This document shows, one piece after another, positions 1-10,817 of a stretch of DNA of 24,486 nucleotides. The stretch spans positions 1 through 24,486 of the forward strand of contig WKLE02005659.1 in NCBI GenBank assembly GCA_014885115.2, in the 5' to 3' direction. The position numbers and the translations under genes are program-made. The number at the start of each line of letters is the position of its first letter. Position 1 is the first letter of the stretch. The DNA comes from Asterionellopsis glacialis. Its lineage: Eukaryota > Bacillariophyta > Plagiogrammaphyceae > Rhaphoneidales > Asterionellopsidaceae. The notes below the pieces were generated by a model that was given only the letters and a program-made list of their open reading frames with translations, had not been told where the DNA came from and searched no databases.

Positions 1-2
1 AA

Positions 3-122
3 CCTATTCCTCATGAAGTATGGAAAAAGATTCACGCCACTAGCATAGAATTGGGAGCTATTTTTAGCGAAAGAGTAGGATTTTCATGGGAAAACAACCA
101 AAATAACGGAGATAACGGTTAG
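3..122 (+). CDS. Possible 3' end of an upstream gene (partial)
   Basis: An open frame runs in from the left edge and ends at a TAG at 120-122, giving about 39 residues. The peptide has a mixed, protein-like composition (PIPHEVWKKIHATSIELGAI, then an Asn/Gly-rich tail). The other two plus-strand frames close sooner. It could be the last exon of a + strand gene convergent with the RRP1 gene, which would continue the strand alternation seen across the window. I do not recognise the protein, and a chance open frame of this length is quite possible, so this is tentative. Confidence 0.3.
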   Translation, partial: PIPHEVWKKIHATSIELGAIFSERVGFSWENNQNNGDNG

Positions 123-443
123 GCCAGAGGATTCCCTTACATCTAGACATTGCAGATACAGCTGTTCATGTGAATCTCTAAAAAACGCTGACTTCCAAAG
201 AAATCTATGCACTTTTTAATGCGCTTCCTATGATATTGACAGTATTCTAGAATACCGTATTTGTTTGTGGACGGAGAATCTCTATTCCTTGCATTTATTT
301 TTAAAAGTAATACATATGATAATTGAGTTCTATCTATTTTTATTTGCGAGGTTCAGTTGTCATGTCATGATCTATTTCGGCTTGTTATCTTTTCTTGCAT
401 ATTCGGCGCCAAAAAGAATGGAAGTTGCAGCTGCTTTAAATGT
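123..443. other. Intergenic gap, nothing recognised
   Basis: About 320 bp of AT-rich sequence between the possible upstream gene end and the 3' end of the RRP1 gene. A 60-codon open frame on the + strand at 265-447 has a hydrophobic, low-complexity translation with no recognisable motif. I see no RNA gene or notable repeat. It probably holds the two 3' untranslated regions. Confidence 0.5.
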
Positions 444-2904
444 TTAGAAGTAATCAAGAGCCTTTTTCTTTTTCTTTAGTCTCTTCCCAGTAGTTGAAAC
501 TACCTCCCTTTTCAACAAAATACCTTTCTCGGGTGTTTTGTCAGTACTTGGAGTAGCAGTCTTGAGACCCTTTATCGACGCCTTGTACGATTTACTGTGG
601 TTTACCTTGCCAAAGCTCACGCGCTTTTTGTCAGTTGTGCTTTCATTTGTCTTTGATGAACTTCCCTTGCTAGATTTTTTGTTTTTTTGGGGAGTTGTAA
701 GCGGGGTATTCTTTGAAGCAGAGCCTGCACGCGCAGCTGTTTTTTGTTCTCTAACCGAAATTGTTATAACATCTTCCTCAGGTTCCTCGGCATCCCCATC
801 CGGAGATGTTTTGTGCTTCTTTCCTTTTTTCTTGTCCTTCTTTTTCTTTTTTACCGTCGATACATTTTTCACCTCTTCTTCAGGAGGTTCAGCAGCTTGA
901 ATTTCCTCTGGTTCGTCAATTTTTGGAGAAACACTTTTCCGCGCCTTCTTCTTCTTCTTCTTCTCTGACTTTTTCACAGATGATGCTTCTTCGTCTTTAG
1001 GTTTTTCCTCTTCAAATTCTTCCACGGGTTCGTCTTTTGCTTTTCGCTTCTTCTTCTTCTTCTTTTCGCTGGACTTCTTTTTAGGAGGAGGGCTCTCTTC
1101 AAACTCCTCAGCATGCTCTTCTTCAGTATGTTCTGCATCAGCATCATACATGATTTCAGGTGCAGCAACGAACTCTCCATCACCGCTATCTTCTTTGACA
1201 TCTTTTTCACCTTCCATCTCGACATCCTTTCCAACCTTTTTTAGTCTTTTCATGTAAGTTTTATGCATACTGTATAATGTCTTTCTATATTTGTCAAAAG
1301 TTTCAGTGTCACTTGCTAATTCAAAAATAAATTGAGCTACACTTCCAACATGTACCTCCTCAAAAACTCGTACGTCCTCGTCATCCTCACCAGACTGTAA
1401 GGCTGTATCACTGACAATGCTGTAATCATCTAAAAACGACTGAAATATCTTTTCCATTACTCGGTTGTGAACGACCGTTTCCGGGACTGTCTGCGCCATA
1501 GCAAAGTAAGGTTCCAAACAATCCAAAAAGGTCGCCTCAGTCAGTGGCATGGGTGCAGTGATATTTACGAGTACTAGTTCTTCAAGACAAAGATCAATCA
1601 AATGAAATCGCAACCCATTTGGTGTCTGGCTGAGAACTTGCTCAAAGATTGTATCATTGAAGAGTCGAATAATTCCAATATTCCAATGTCGCATCGCCAT
1701 GTATTTGTAGACCTTGAAAACAAGGGAAAGAAAAAAATACAAATGTTTGTCACGATCAAAATGATGAGTAGACAGGTAAAACAATATCATTCAATCCAGG
1801 TATGTACTATGTCGCTTTCTTACCTGTTTCATCATCAAACGAACTAATGTGTAAAACTTATCAACACGATGCTTGTCCATCTTGTCCCATTCTCGTCGTA
1901 CCGTTTGAAAGAATGTCTTTACAAAAAGTGAAGCAAGATGAGCTCCACGGCAATGAGGAACGAGCATATCATCCACTTCTTCCTTCTCCTCCTCTTCAAT
2001 ATTAATGTCGTCTTCCTCCTCCTCTTCCTCTTCATCCTGGTCACTTTCTGAGTCATCGTCACGACCAAGGATTTCCTTCTCCTCATCAGAACCTACAAGT
2101 TCAACTTCCTCCAGGCTACCATCAGAGTCTTCTTCCTCTTCCTCGGTGGCATGTTTACGTAGAGAATTGTGAATCTCTTCCATGGTCACATCTTCACTAT
2201 CATCTTCCTCCTCTTCACCCTCGAAACCACCCTGAGTGTCATCCCCATACAAGTCCATGTATGCTTGACCTGCATATTCATCTTCCTCTTCTGTACCTGC
2301 AACACACCATATCAATTCAGTCAATCGTTTGGACAATTCGTCCTGCACCGGGACTTTATCTGCTAAAAAGAGAGTATACCACAATCCCTATTAACCAGAT
2401 AAAAGAGAGAACATAAGAAAGAATATACAATATGCTTTGTTGGAAATAGCAGCAATAAGGAAGAAACAAGACATTCGATTTTGTAAAACTTACTTTCCAT
2501 AATCTCAAAAGATCAAGTTCACTAAATCCCCCTGTTTCGTTGCGAATATCACATCTTGCCTTGATGTAACGTTCTAATTTATCAACAGCCTCGTGACGCT
2601 TACGTTCTTCTGTACCAGCTAGTTGACGTCCAAATTTGAGTTCAGGAGAATTCAAATCTAATGATGGGTCAAGTGCTGCAGCTTTCTTTCCTTTAGAGGC
2701 TCCAAATCCTGCAACTCTTAAATATGCCTTGGCACGTGCTGCAGGTGATTGGATTTTAGGCATCTGTGGCCATGTGTTGGATGGATTTGGACCAGCTTTG
2801 ATTTTTTGACGTTTCGTCATGGTGGACACCTTGTTTTTATCGCCAGTCTTCCCGGCTGCAACAGCTCCAGTGCCACCTCCAGCTGCAATATCAGCTTCTG
2901 TCAT
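444..2904 (-). CDS. RRP1: RRP1/NOP52-family nucleolar ribosome biogenesis protein
   Basis: Three exons, 2904-2494, 2387-1824 and 1712-444, joined at GT-AG introns of 106 and 111 bp, all phase 0, giving about 747 residues. The Rrp1 core is clear: ARAKAYLRVAGFGA-type N terminus, LDLLRLWKGLWYTLFLADK across the first junction, then FQTVRREWDKMDKHRVDKFY and LRFHLIDLCLEELV. In yeast and animals this nucleolar protein is needed for large-subunit pre-rRNA processing. About 105 residues of almost continuous Glu/Asp interrupt the core inside exon 2. The last 300 residues are Lys/Glu-rich coiled, nuclear-localisation-like sequence ending in a conserved-looking tail with RVSF (residues 689-692). It is convergent with whatever lies to the left and divergent from the GGPP synthase gene. 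The start ATG has A at -3. Family assignment is strong; exon ends are inferred from motif continuity. Confidence 0.9.
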
Positions 2905-5098
<2,194 letters not shown>

Positions 5099-6354
5099 AT
5101 TAGTCAAGATCACCCATGTAACAAAAGGATGGATGACACTGTACTGTACACGTACAAGACTTTAGTCAAGTCTACGATGCGCGTGCATTGGGATGATGTA
5201 ATGATGATAAATCTGCACACACACAAGACAAAATAAACAAAACAAAATTACACAACTTTTTTTTCCTTGAAAGATTTTCATTGCCATTGGAAGCAGGTGT
5301 CGTGAAGTGTAGATCTTATCATTGATTCAATTGTGATTGTAATTATATGTTACATTCGATACAGTCTTCTTCTTGTGTACTTCAAGTGTGCGAAAAATCA
5401 TGAAGAGTTAAAAGCAGCCCATTAGAATATGTACTACTGGCTAAACTTAGTCTGAAGTGCGATAGTCACATATGACTCACCTTTTGAGTTTGACATTTTC
5501 TTTTCATGAACAAACAAGAATAGATAGCGATGCGGTAAAAAGAAGCGACTTGCTGGCTCTTGTCTCTGCTCTACCGCATTTGCTACTGAACTTTCAAATG
5601 GCAGATATCCTCCACATGTTCATGTTCTCTTTCTGATTCTAGACGGGGTCAGGACCAATCAAGTATGCATGGTTTACTTTACTATATGCATGCATGCCTC
5701 ATTCTCTCTATAGTGGAGAGAGATACTCTAAACTCTCTGGAGACCAAAGGTCTACACAAAACCTGAAGCGTGAACTAATTTGTGTTTGGTTTTTGTAATG
5801 TGGTCAATCTCAGAGCGAGATGCACATACATTCCTACTGTATCTACGAAACATACTTTTTGATGTTTAATAATTAGATCACAATGTAAAATGACAGATAA
5901 ACTGTGACTTGTTTCGTGTTCCTAGCTACATCTACGCCATGATGCGAACTACAATGTTATTTAAAAAAGGTTTGTGGGTTGCTGTTCGGTGTGATTTACA
6001 TCATGAGCATGTGCGTTGGTTTCAACTTCTCTCCTTTTGCAAATCTTTTTATAAAGGAATGCTACATTCTCGTGAAAAAAAGAAAAAGGATAGCTACCAT
6101 TGAAACATACAGATAGACCCTGCAAATCAATCATTCAATAAATGACATGGGCTTCCTGGAAAGCAAACCAGGTATCTCGTTGCGTCTTGCTGAAAAAGAA
6201 TTATAGAATGTATAACCTTATTTGAATTTTAATGTGAAGTATATGTCGTGATTGAATTACAATGGTTATATACCCCACAAGTCAGTATTTTAGTTACCCA
6301 TGTATGTTTGATACTATGATATCACCGTACTTTGTACTGGCAATAAAAATTCAT
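5099..6354. other. Long convergent intergenic region, no gene recognised
   Basis: About 1.26 kb between the stop codons of the GGPP synthase and the proteasome gene, unusually long for this window. The left part is probably 3' untranslated sequence with CA-rich and poly-T tracts. Hairpin-forming pieces occur at 5530-5579 (8-bp perfect arms), around 5707-5724 (TCTCTC facing GAGAGA) and at about 5741-5753 (AGACC-AAA-GGTCT). A 64-codon + frame at 5909-6103 shows no protein-like features. I found no tRNA, snRNA or conserved coding pattern. Confidence 0.4.
5530..5579. other. Inverted repeat ATGCGGTA...TACCGCAT
   Basis: Perfect 8-bp arms at 5530-5537 and 5572-5579 enclose 34 bp. The arms extend outward through AGC (5527-5529 side) pairing with GCT after a small bulge, so a stem of about 11-12 bp is possible. 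It lies in the middle of the long convergent gap. It could be part of a small non-coding RNA, but no promoter, box motif or known RNA family was recognised. Confidence 0.3.
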
Positions 6355-7197
6355 TTAATCAGATGCACCCGAGGAAGTACCAGCTGTCCTCTTTTCTTCG
6401 GCTTCTGCCTCGATTTCTTTAACAATGACATCAATATCAGCTTCCTCCATGATATGTTTGACACCGCCCTTTTGTACAACACAAATTTCCATGGTTTTGG
6501 CACCTGAATCTACAACTTCCAACAAGGCTTGAATGGCCAACCTTACCGATTGCTCCTGTGTTAATTCATCTGTATATTGTTTTTCTAAAAATTCACGTAA
6601 GGATTTGGCATTGCGTCCACCAATGACTTGCGCCTTCCATCGTGAATGTGTCCCAGCTGGATCTGTTTGATATAACACTGGATTTCCATCCTCACCTTCG
6701 ACTCCAGTCAAAAGTGTGGCGATACCAAAAGGACGGACACCACCACGTTGTGTATACTGTTGTTGAGTACGTGCTAAATATCTTGCCAAGTATTCAACCG
6801 AAGGTGAATCCTCCATGGTTAAACGATACGATTGTGCTTCGACACGAACCTTATTGACCAATACACGTGCATCAGCTGTTAATCCGGCAAATGCCAATAC
6901 CGAACGTTCATCAATGGAAACAATTTTACGAATGGTACGTGCATCTTGTAATCTAGCGATGATTATTGATGAGAGAGGATTGATGCGTGAGTTGAAAGGA
7001 AACCAAACAATGGAACCAACACACTAAACTCAATGAACTTACTTGGCAAGAGCCCTACGTTCGACTGCCAAAACAACACAATCCTTTCCTTTGATTCCAA
7101 CAGCTGTAGATCCTCTTCGCACAGCTTCCATTGCATATTCCACTTGGAATAAATGTCCATCAGGACTAAACACAGTAATGGCACGATCGTATGACAT
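6355..7197 (-). CDS. PSMA7: 20S proteasome subunit alpha-4 (PSMA7/Pre6 type)
   Basis: Exons 7197-7043 and 6952-6355 flank a 90-bp phase-2 intron (GTAAGT...CTAG), giving 250 residues, the usual length for this subunit. Alpha subunits form the outer rings and gate of the 20S proteasome and lack a catalytic Thr. The N-terminal alpha signature is complete: [20 protein letters not shown], then [11 protein letters not shown]. Exon 2 carries [33 protein letters not shown]-like [41 protein letters not shown] and YTDELT, all typical of alpha-4. The C terminus is a charged Glu-rich helix, then a Gly/Ser tail. The first exon is only 51 codons and was found by reading upstream for the signature; the junction restores a Lys codon. 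It is divergent from the RRM gene. Confidence 0.94.
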
Positions 7198-7748
7198 GTT
7201 GGTTGTTTCTTGTTGTCTCTTTTACTTATTGTTGAGAGTAGGTTGTGTGTTACAAAGGCGACAGCGATGATGAGGAACCAAAATGATGGGGTCACGGTGA
7301 TGGCGCACTGATACCAAACAAGCAGAGCTTGGTTGCCAAGATCCTTTCTCTTTTTTTTTGTTTTTTGTTTTGTTTTTTTTTCGACGTCGTTCTGCCGCAT
7401 TCGTGGTCTCACTGTCGTTCGATCGAAAGAGAAAAGATAGAAAACATGATTAGAAGTGATTATGATTTTTCCGCAGACCTATCGCGCGCAGAAGATATCT
7501 CCTGACAATCCTCCAGCCACCAAACAAAAAAAACACACAAATCATCAATTTTTTTTTCTGTGGGAAAGCTCAAAGTCGTAGTGTGCTGTCAACAAAAACA
7601 ACACTCGCTACGCCTAACTAACTAGACCTTTGTTTGGTTTGTACCTTTTTTTTTTTTCCAACACTACCAATATCCTATCATCCTCGAATATTGTGTTATT
7701 CTTATACATCGATATTGATAAAAAAAGTGTGTAATTTTTCTCTTTCTC
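7198..7748. promoter_or_regulatory. Divergent intergenic region proteasome alpha-4 / RRM gene
   Basis: About 550 bp separating two outward-facing start codons. It is AT-rich and contains several T-rich runs (around 7350-7381, 7550-7558 and 7648-7659) that could exclude nucleosomes. I see no TATA box, long repeat or RNA gene. Both promoters are inferred from position only. Confidence 0.4.
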
Positions 7749-9038
7749 ATGACGGCTGTTCCTTTATCATCCTCGACTAAAAAAATGAAACACGAAAAAA
7801 AAGAACGTAAACGTAAACGCAAAGAAAAAGATGATGATGATCATGTCGTTGTAGAAGATAAGGTTGAAGCAGAGTACAACAATGATGATACTGACCAAGA
7901 AGAAAAGCATAAATCGAAAAAAGACAAAAAGAAAAAGAAAAAGAAGAAGAAACACAAGGAAGACAAACATATAGAAAAGGAAGAAGAAATAACAGACATG
8001 AAAGTAGACAATGAGAATGATGACCAAGATGATAGTGACGACGACGACAGCAACAATAACGATACAGATAAAAAATCCTCCAAGGACTTGACACCCAAAG
8101 AAAAACGCCAACAAAAGAAATTAGAAAAACAAGAATTGTTAGATAAGGTACCCAAGGTAGATAAGGATGGGATATCCTTTACGAAATTACAAATTCGTCG
8201 CATGATGAAACGTGTCAAACGGGGATTAGATCCTATTGAAACACCACAAGAAGAACAAGAACGTAAACGTTTACGTAATTTAGAACAAAAAGAAGAAGAA
8301 GCACAATTAGCTGGAATGATCTATCAAAAAGAAAACGTGCAAGAACAACAGCAAGCACCTACAGAAGATGACGACGACGATGACGAAGAAAACGATGACA
8401 AAGGCAATGACAACAAGGAGAGTGATGAGGATGAAGATGATGAAAAGGAACAATCTAAAACTGAAAGTACAAAAAAACAGCAAGAAACTACAGAAACTAC
8501 TACTAACCTACAACCACCAAGCAAAAAAACAAAACGATCAAAACCTGTCCCAACGGATTATGTATGCCAAGCATGTCAAAACAAACATTCGCCTCCTGCA
8601 CATTGGATATATGATTGTCCTGATAAAAAGACTATTCGGGGTACGAATAAAGTTAAAAAGAAATTAAGAGGATTGCATGATCCAGATTCCAAAAAAGTAT
8701 TTGTATCAGGATTACCCTTTGATACCAAAACACAAGACATTCAGGCGTACTTTGCCTCCTGTGGGAAAGTTGCACAGTGTAAACTCATGACATTTCCAGA
8801 TACTGGACGGTGTAAGGGTACTGCCATTGTTGTATTTGAAACAGACTCGGAAGCTACCAAGGCATTAAAAATGAGTGGAACCATGATTGAAAATGCAGAT
8901 AAGGATGATAATGATAAAATGAAAAAGAAGAAGAAAAGTTCATCATCTAATGCTTCGAAAAGACCTGAATTGAAACTCAAAGTCACAAAGGTTCTCAACA
9001 GATCCCAAACAAGGAAGAAAAAGACACACCATTCGTAA
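7749..9038 (+). CDS. Lys/Asp-rich zinc-knuckle and RRM protein, probably nucleolar
   Basis: Single exon, 429 residues, TAA stop. Residues 1-110 and 200-260 are runs of Lys, Asp and Glu typical of nucleolar and pre-ribosomal proteins. A basic helical block (TKLQIRRMMKRVKRG, 145-159) separates them. A CCHC-like knuckle follows: C273, C276, H285, C290 (the last part being HWIYDC). An RRM starts at 316: RNP2-like VFVSGL (317-322) and RNP1-like CKGTAIVVF (355-363). A Lys/Ser insertion (about 382-405) precedes the last strand LKLKVTKV (408-415), and the end is basic. It probably binds RNA in the nucleolus. The knuckle-then-RRM order resembles poorly studied eukaryotic RNA-binding proteins, and I cannot name an orthologue. 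Codon use is biased to AAA and GAT/GAC runs, which makes slippage-length variation likely. Confidence 0.82.
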   Translation: MTAVPLSSSTKKMKHEKKERKRKRKEKDDDDHVVVEDKVEAEYNNDDTDQEEKHKSKKDKKKKKKKKKHKEDKHIEKEEEITDMKVDNENDDQDDSDDDDSNNNDTDKKSSKDLTPKEKRQQKKLEKQELLDKVPKVDKDGISFTKLQIRRMMKRVKRGLDPIETPQEEQERKRLRNLEQKEEEAQLAGMIYQKENVQEQQQAPTEDDDDDDEENDDKGNDNKESDEDEDDEKEQSKTESTKKQQETTETTTNLQPPSKKTKRSKPVPTDYVCQACQNKHSPPAHWIYDCPDKKTIRGTNKVKKKLRGLHDPDSKKVFVSGLPFDTKTQDIQAYFASCGKVAQCKLMTFPDTGRCKGTAIVVFETDSEATKALKMSGTMIENADKDDNDKMKKKKKSSSSNASKRPELKLKVTKVLNRSQTRKKKTHHS

Positions 9039-9243
9039 ACGTATACAAAAGATAATCTACATAAATGACTGTAGAAATACTTTCAGAAGAAGCGGAATAA
9101 AACGTGAAATATACAGACAAAACGTTTCTTCTGTTGCAATCCTATTGTATGTTAGTCTCTTTTTGCAAAAAATATTACACATTCTCAAACTCATACAATC
9201 ATAACTAATCAACTTAATTTACACTGGGTTTCATGTAGCATTA
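9039..9243. other. Short convergent 3' region RRM gene / SDR
   Basis: About 205 bp between two stop codons on opposite strands. It is AT-rich, with no gene. The two 3' untranslated regions probably overlap or abut here. Confidence 0.4.
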
Positions 9244-10020
9244 CTATTTCAAAATAGATGATCGTCCACCATCAACAGGTAAGATCATACCAGTTGTCCA
9301 TGAACTTTCCGAAGAAAGTAAAAAGCTTGCCGCATTGGCACTATCTGCAGGATCACCTAATCTTGGGATCGGATGTGCCTTGGCAACAGCCTCTGCTATT
9401 TTTTCGTTATCTGTCATGGATTGTGCCATTTTAGATCCCCCGCCTGTTAAACTTGGTGCAATGCAATTAACGCGTATAGATGGTGCAAGTTCTGCTGCCA
9501 AGGATACTGTCAAACCTTCAATGGCTGCTTTGGAGGAACCAATAACTGAATGATTGGCCAAACCATGTTGTGCTGCTATACTTGAAAATAATACAATACT
9601 ACTGCTACTACTTGAACTACCACCTCCGCTCCGCGATCCTTTCTTTAATCCTGGCAATGCTGCCTTAATGGTTTCGACTGCACCAAGTACATTGACAGAA
9701 TAACTATCCATAAAATCATTTGCTTTACATCCACGTAATGGTTTGAGTGTAATGGAACCAACTGCATAGACCAATCCGTGGAGGGTTTCACCCTTTAGAT
9801 GTGTAGCCAATTTAGAACCAGCTTCCTCAGGTACCGTAAAATCAATATCTGATATCATTGGAAAGTTGTTATTAGTTCCTCCTAATTCTTCATTTAATAT
9901 TTGTAATTTATCGGCACACCGGCCTACCAATAAGGGTGTACCACCACGCTGCATTATATTGAAACATAACTTACGACCTATAGCACCTGTAGCACCGGCC
10001 ACAAGATATAGACCATTCAT
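9244..10020 (-). CDS. Divergent short-chain dehydrogenase/reductase
   Basis: Single exon, 258 residues, TAG stop, no visible targeting leader. The Rossmann fold of the SDR superfamily is clear: GATGAIG nucleotide-binding loop (9-15), YAVGS (85-89) in place of NNAG, N110 of the tetrad in YSVNVLGA, the FSSIAAQHG strand with the Ser pair 146-147, then SSKAAIEGLTVSLAAEL and IRVNCIAPSLT, and the C-terminal TGMILPVDGG. The catalytic Tyr of YxxxK is missing: four residues before K164 stands I160. I recall a bacterial SDR group with similar ..VAAAKGAVEGL segments that also lacks the Tyr, so this may be a family trait and not damage. A Gly-Ser run (about 129-141) is inserted before the catalytic strand. 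Substrate is unknown. It is divergent from the IF-2-like gene. Confidence 0.88.
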   Translation of the reverse strand: MNGLYLVAGATGAIGRKLCFNIMQRGGTPLLVGRCADKLQILNEELGGTNNNFPMISDIDFTVPEEAGSKLATHLKGETLHGLVYAVGSITLKPLRGCKANDFMDSYSVNVLGAVETIKAALPGLKKGSRSGGGSSSSSSSIVLFSSIAAQHGLANHSVIGSSKAAIEGLTVSLAAELAPSIRVNCIAPSLTGGGSKMAQSMTDNEKIAEAVAKAHPIPRLGDPADSANAASFLLSSESSWTTGMILPVDGGRSSILK

Positions 10021-10817
10021 ATTTTGCTTTTCCCTTTTTAATAGAGAATATATTCTTTTTGTCGTGTGTTGTACTCTTACGGCTTATGCAGTCTTTTTCT
10101 CTTTTTTTGTTTCCTCGCTTAAACGGTGGCTTGCTTTACACTTGGATGTGGCAAGACAAGGAAAAAATAATGTTATTGTCGGTTTCGACAGAACCTCAAA
10201 CATGGGACTTGTAGAAAAAAACAGTGAGTCAGACAGTCGTCCAGACACATCATCGCGGTGTCACAACATATGCGGTTCCCCTTTTTATTTCTGCCCCTCT
10301 TAAAGAGAGAGTTGATGCCGACTCACCCCCCCGCTAAGAAAATCGACGGGGTCATCCGGTCCCCATTCGCGCCCCTCATTTTTATGGGGAAGTCTGTCAT
10401 TTCCCTCCTTTGCACTTTTGACGGGGAGAGATCTTACTGAGATCTTCCCAAATTTAGTGTACCCTCTAGAGTAGGTACAGTATTCCGATTTCGAAGACAT
10501 GGCCCAAACAAGAAACACTTCCCAAGCGTTGTTGGTCTGCGTTGTCCGCTTTCTGGAGGACATCCACTTGTTGTGGCGCTACTGTAGCCGCACATACGGA
10601 CGGTAGGACGGTCCGATGCGGGTTCGTGTCGCCAACATCAGAAAACATTAGACGTAGGACCTACACCCATCCTTTGTCAAATCTGGATGTCAGAAGATGT
10701 AGTCAAACATCTACACAATCTAAAACTAGGAAAAACATATCAAAATTCATCATAACGACAATAATAACAAGAATACTATGGAATGAATTATTCAAGTAAT
10801 AATTAAATGTCTGAAAA
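10021..10817. promoter_or_regulatory. Divergent intergenic region SDR / IF-2-like gene
   Basis: About 800 bp between outward-facing start codons. The central part (10320-10480) is richer in G+C than the flanks and packed with short palindromes, described separately. Further hairpins lie at 10654-10664 (GTAGG-A-CCTAC) and 10695-10712 (AGATGT-AGTCAA-ACATCT). Open frames on both strands in the region have no protein-like motifs. Promoters for both genes must lie here. Confidence 0.4.
10348..10478. other. Cluster of consecutive short inverted repeats
   Basis: Within 131 bp: GGGG/CCCC at 10348-10351 and 10361-10364; CCCC/GGGG at 10372-10375 and 10386-10389; GGGAA/TTCCC at 10387-10391 and 10401-10405; a strong hairpin GGGA-AGATCT...AGATCT-TCCC at 10424-10449 (one bulged G, 5-nt loop); and GTACC...GGTAC around CTCTAGAG at 10459-10478. 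The second and third share bases and so are mutually exclusive. No known RNA family was recognised; the cluster may be a structured RNA, a leader or promoter architecture. Confidence 0.35.

Noticed and set aside
538..900. 120-codon open frame on the + strand inside the RRP1 gene
   Set aside because: It is the antisense shadow of Lys/Glu-rich codons, giving a Phe/Leu/Ser-rich translation without motifs.
5201..5207. ATGATGA resembling a C box of a C/D snoRNA
   Set aside because: No D box or terminal stem at the right distance; the nearest CTGA is about 240 bp away.
5909..6103. 64-codon frame in the convergent gap
   Set aside because: No motif, non-ATG codon likely at the start, AT-rich background.
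7043..7270. 75-codon + frame over the first proteasome exon
   Set aside because: The opposite strand encodes the unmistakable alpha-subunit signature with a proper splice donor.
7415..7435. GTTCGATCGAAAG resembling a tRNA B box
   Set aside because: No A box or acceptor stem could be built around it; no cloverleaf.
7767..8218. Long Phe/Ser-rich frames opposite the RRM gene
   Set aside because: Antisense of AAA, GAA and GAT repeats; low complexity and no independent start or domain.
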